Positions 62,501-64,000 of a DNA stretch of 64,000 bases are shown here, one piece after another. The notes beneath the pieces are model-generated. The model was given only the letters and a program-made list of their open reading frames with translations, was not told where the DNA came from and did not search any database. Source of the DNA: Bacteroidales bacterium (GTDB lineage Bacteria; Bacteroidota; Bacteroidia; Bacteroidales; JAIOZK01); the NCBI GenBank assembly GCA_021740625.1, contig JAIOZK010000018.1:1-64000 (forward strand), written 5' to 3'. Each line of letters starts with the position of its first letter. The first letter of the stretch is position 1. Both the position numbers and the translations under genes were made by a program.

Positions 62501-63188
62501 CTTCTATAATTACTATAACCTGAACGCAAGAGACAGACTCATCTCTCCGGGACTTGATCTTACTTTAACCGGTTCTTACGACCTGGAATTGAAATTTGAA
62601 CATGCTTATGCCCAGCGTTATAACCAGAAAGATTCTTTGATCATCTATATCAGCCTGGATTGTGGAAACACCTGGGAAAGAATCTGGGGGATGGGACCGG
62701 ATGGAAGCGGTGTTTTTGCAACCGCCCAACCGACTGCAGATTTCTTTGCTCCGGAATCTTCCGCCGACTGGTGTGGCGAAGGTTATGGTACAAATTGCTA
62801 TAGCATTGATATCAATGATTATAAAGGATATTTCGATGTCAAGTTTGCCTTTGAATCTTTCAACCAGTTCGGAAACAACCTTTACCTCGACAATATCGAA
62901 GTGACTTATACAGTTGGGGTCGATGAAGCCAATTTAAATCCCGAAACTGTCCTGATCAGGCCCAATCCATCGGATGGTGCATTCCTGATCACGATTCCCG
63001 AATCGGAACAGGACATGAACATGGAGATCTACGATGCCCTGGGTAATTCAATCATCAAACAAAAACTGCAAACAAGCAGTGGAAAAATTGAGAAGATGAT
63101 TGATCTTGAGAATTATCCCAGCGGGATCTATCTTGTAAAAATATTCAACAAAGAAAATTCCTTCATCAGGAAAGCAGTAATTGAATAA
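59517..63188 (+). CDS. Large T9SS cargo protein: sortilin/BNR-like propeller, two PKD domains, MAM-like domain, type A sorting domain
   Basis: 1223 residues. Signal peptide MKKVFLFLMLGIISISGIYAQ. Residues about 110-750 form a Vps10/BNR-type propeller with many Asp-box units (KTTDGGSTWES, KSDDAGGTWVE, KSSNNGESWSQ, KSVDKGQTWED). Two PKD domains follow (about 770-860 and 861-945; FDNSTGIPHYYQWTFEGA, FTDQTQNCPTGWLWEFD), then a ~180-residue concanavalin/MAM-like unit (FAEDFESASFTARGWTIENDD). The end, VLIRPNPSDGAFLI to SGIYLVKIFNKENSFIRKAVIE, is a T9SS type A signal. It is a surface or secreted adhesin- or glycan-related protein; no catalytic set was recognised. Confidence 0.88.
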   Translation: MKKVFLFLMLGIISISGIYAQNEPAQADTADYPYWIEMMQDPEANYYETVKAFETYWEGREITKGSGWKPFKRWEYSMRFHIRPDGSRLPQDHDIKAYNDFKASNPPSRDFTGNWISLGPFELPQGDRGYKGLGRLNAIAFHPTDSDIIYVGAPQGGCWKTTDGGSTWESNTDALPSLGVSAIIVDYNNPDNIYIGTGDRDAGDAAGVGVYKSDDAGGTWVEHNNGMGNKIVGRLLQHPSDPNNMLAATSGGIYKTTDAGDNWVLKQGGNFKEIVFKPGNPNVVYAASGGSFYKSSNNGESWSQVSNGLPGGYRGVIAVTPDNPDVVYFLITNSDSFKGLYRSSNSGNSFTEKSTSPNIMSWGCNGGSGGQAWYDLDIAADPNDEDIIYAGGVNCFKSSNGGVTWQINSHWWGDCNVPSVHADLHVLEWNPVDGRLYAGNDGGIYWTDNGGSTWIEITEGLAIGQVYKIGQSATVRDMCVNGYQDNGSSTYLGTHWQNVGGGDGMECAVDHEDANYSYYTLYYGSIYRVYNNQSSTQVAGQGVNGITESGAWITPFCLLPANSEVMFAGYKNIWRCDNIKSGNPSWKKISNNLGGSNSQNLRVLEASPADENLLYAARYDNKMFRTDNALDGNPSWTDLTSLLPPGGASPTDIEAHPEDPNIVYITYNSKVYKSVDKGQTWEDITVNLPSTSLNTIEYYKNSPDGLYVGSNVGIFYRDNSMSEWIEFSDGLPASSEITEVEIYYHPDSVENDVLRASTYGRGLWESEPYYYAPVADFYASEDTIPVGCPVDYFDNSTGIPHYYQWTFEGATPETSTERNPSDIVYNDEGTFSVTLEVSNPAGNDVLTKEEFITVSATALPNVDFTASSTAVCVGDTVQFTDQTQNCPTGWLWEFDPDDVNFVNGSNENSQHPELEFPNPGTYTVTLTSTNNAGSNSKTKTDYLNSGGAIIPFAEDFESASFTARGWTIENDDFGKTWTIDTVSGTTPGNHAAWINFYNYYNLNARDRLISPGLDLTLTGSYDLELKFEHAYAQRYNQKDSLIIYISLDCGNTWERIWGMGPDGSGVFATAQPTADFFAPESSADWCGEGYGTNCYSIDINDYKGYFDVKFAFESFNQFGNNLYLDNIEVTYTVGVDEANLNPETVLIRPNPSDGAFLITIPESEQDMNMEIYDALGNSIIKQKLQTSSGKIEKMIDLENYPSGIYLVKIFNKENSFIRKAVIE

Positions 63189-63228
63189 ATTTATGCGTTG
63201 TGCGGCTTGGTTGTGTATGATATTGGCT

Positions 63229-63308
63229 GTCAGTCTGAGCGTAGGCGAAGACCGGACCGTCACACTTCGACTCCCTGCCTAGCCGGCAGGCAAAGCGCTC
63301 AGTGTGAC
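63229..63308. repeat. Dispersed intergenic repeat with nested inverted repeats
   Basis: GTCACACT (63259-63266) and AGTGTGAC (63301-63308) are perfect 8-base arms; inside, CCTGCC and GGCAGG form a second hairpin. A neighbouring half, GTCTGAGCGTAGGCGAAGAC, repeats the same words. Same class as 47247-47317. Confidence 0.6.
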
Positions 63309-63395
63309 TTGATTTTCAGTTATTTGCACTCATACCACACAACGCGCTAATTTACTAATATATCAATATACTAACACACTAATAAACGAAACAAA

Positions 63396-64000
63396 ATGCG
63401 TACTTTTTTCATAAAATCATTTTTGAGCCTGTTCCTGCTCATGCCTTTGTTTTTATCGGCTGCATACCTGGTCGATTATCCCATGACCATTGCACAGCCC
63501 GACGGCACAAAGATCAGTTGTTTTGCCAGCGGCGATGAATATTACAACTGGCTGCACGATGCCAATGATTATACGATCATTCGGAGTCAGACAGATGGCT
63601 ATTACTACTATGCAACAATGAGGAACGGGAAACTTGTTCCTTCAGAATATAAAGTCGGAAGTGTTGATCCAGCCACTGCAGGACTAAGGCCCAACATCAA
63701 CATCTCTCCTGATCAAAGAAAACAGATCAGGGAGGAATTCCTGGCAAGCACCCCTGCATGGCCTGAGCCTCAAAGAGGTGCCAGGGATGGTGCTGATACC
63801 CTGAACAACCTGGTCATTTATATCCGGTTCAGCGACCAGGATGAGTTTGGGGATGATACCATTGTGAACTGGAATAAATTTAACAATAGCACTGCAGGTT
63901 ATAATTCCATGTATAACTATTACAAGGAAGCATCCTATGAACAATTGGAGTTGCCTTCCCATTTTTATCCTGTTCCACCTACAAATATAATTTTGTCTTA
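63396..64000 (+). CDS. M6-family metalloprotease, N-terminal part (runs off the window)
   Basis: The frame opens at ATG 63396 and has no stop up to the window end (201 codons). Signal peptide SFLSLFLLMPLFLSAAYL, then the propeptide pattern common in Bacteroidota M6 (immune inhibitor A-like) proteases: MTIAQPDGTKISCFASGDEYYNWLHD, DGYYYYATMRNGKLVPSEYKVG, and then NLVIYIRFSDQDEF with YNSMYNYYKEASYEQLELP, the beginning of the catalytic domain. The zinc-binding HExxH lies beyond the window, so activity cannot be checked. A sorting domain is expected at the unseen end. Confidence 0.8.
   Translation, partial: MRTFFIKSFLSLFLLMPLFLSAAYLVDYPMTIAQPDGTKISCFASGDEYYNWLHDANDYTIIRSQTDGYYYYATMRNGKLVPSEYKVGSVDPATAGLRPNINISPDQRKQIREEFLASTPAWPEPQRGARDGADTLNNLVIYIRFSDQDEFGDDTIVNWNKFNNSTAGYNSMYNYYKEASYEQLELPSHFYPVPPTNIILS

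Overview
The window is a piece of a Bacteroidota chromosome, most likely class Bacteroidia; genus and family cannot be fixed from the sequence. Evidence: several secreted proteins end in type IX secretion (T9SS) sorting domains of type A and type B; promoters fit the Bacteroidota pattern TTG-N19..22-TAnnTTTG; SecD and SecF are one polypeptide; quinol oxidation uses alternative complex III with the Tat-exported ActB form; Shine-Dalgarno sequences are mostly weak. No tRNA, rRNA, CRISPR array, insertion sequence or phage gene was seen, so this is mainly core chromosome.

Layout. 1-293 is the tail of a T9SS type B protein. 412-9706 is a minus-strand block of eight genes in two tight groups. The first transcribed is a polyamine group: pyruvoyl arginine decarboxylase, agmatinase, a GNAT/carbon-nitrogen hydrolase fusion and a deoxyhypusine-synthase-family enzyme. 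Then comes a group made of an RpoD-like sigma factor, a GshB-like ATP-grasp ligase, an N-formylglutamate-amidohydrolase/DUF1704 (QEGLA) fusion and a PLP aminotransferase. 9944-16066 is an export island (SecDF, TatA, PorE-like OmpA protein). 16067-19373 holds decayed gene fragments, a small lipoprotein, a GT-C-like membrane protein and a T9SS cargo protein. 19541-32796 is mostly housekeeping: purM, a CAT-like acyltransferase, yccF, prfA, pyrF, DUF2007, ilvE, DUF554, an Asp-box T9SS protein, htpG and a lemA/TPM operon.

33075-53094 is a respiratory island: actABCDEF (alternative complex III), a CcsB-CcsA fusion for cytochrome c maturation, a UbiA-like membrane protein, an FKBP with a Cys/His-rich tail, a monoheme cytochrome c, a DUF4920 lipoprotein, SCO, the four caa3 oxidase subunits (I-III-IV-II) and heme O synthase, ending in a RidA gene broken by two in-frame stops. 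Together these encode menaquinol oxidation by ACIII, electron transfer through cytochrome c domains to an oxygen-reducing caa3 oxidase, and the heme and copper assembly factors. pruA follows. A second terminal oxidase, cytochrome bd, lies at 56278-59331 with DUF4492 in front, a previously uncalled 40-residue CydX-like protein behind, and a near-perfect palindrome over its promoter. The window closes with a 1223-residue T9SS cargo protein and the start of an M6-family metalloprotease.

Most notable: the sigma/ATP-grasp/HExxxH-peptidase operon, the CydX-like ORF, the cyd operator, AT-rich dyads shared by cytochrome-island promoters, a degenerate retropepsin domain on the PorE-like protein, and the freshly dead ridA.
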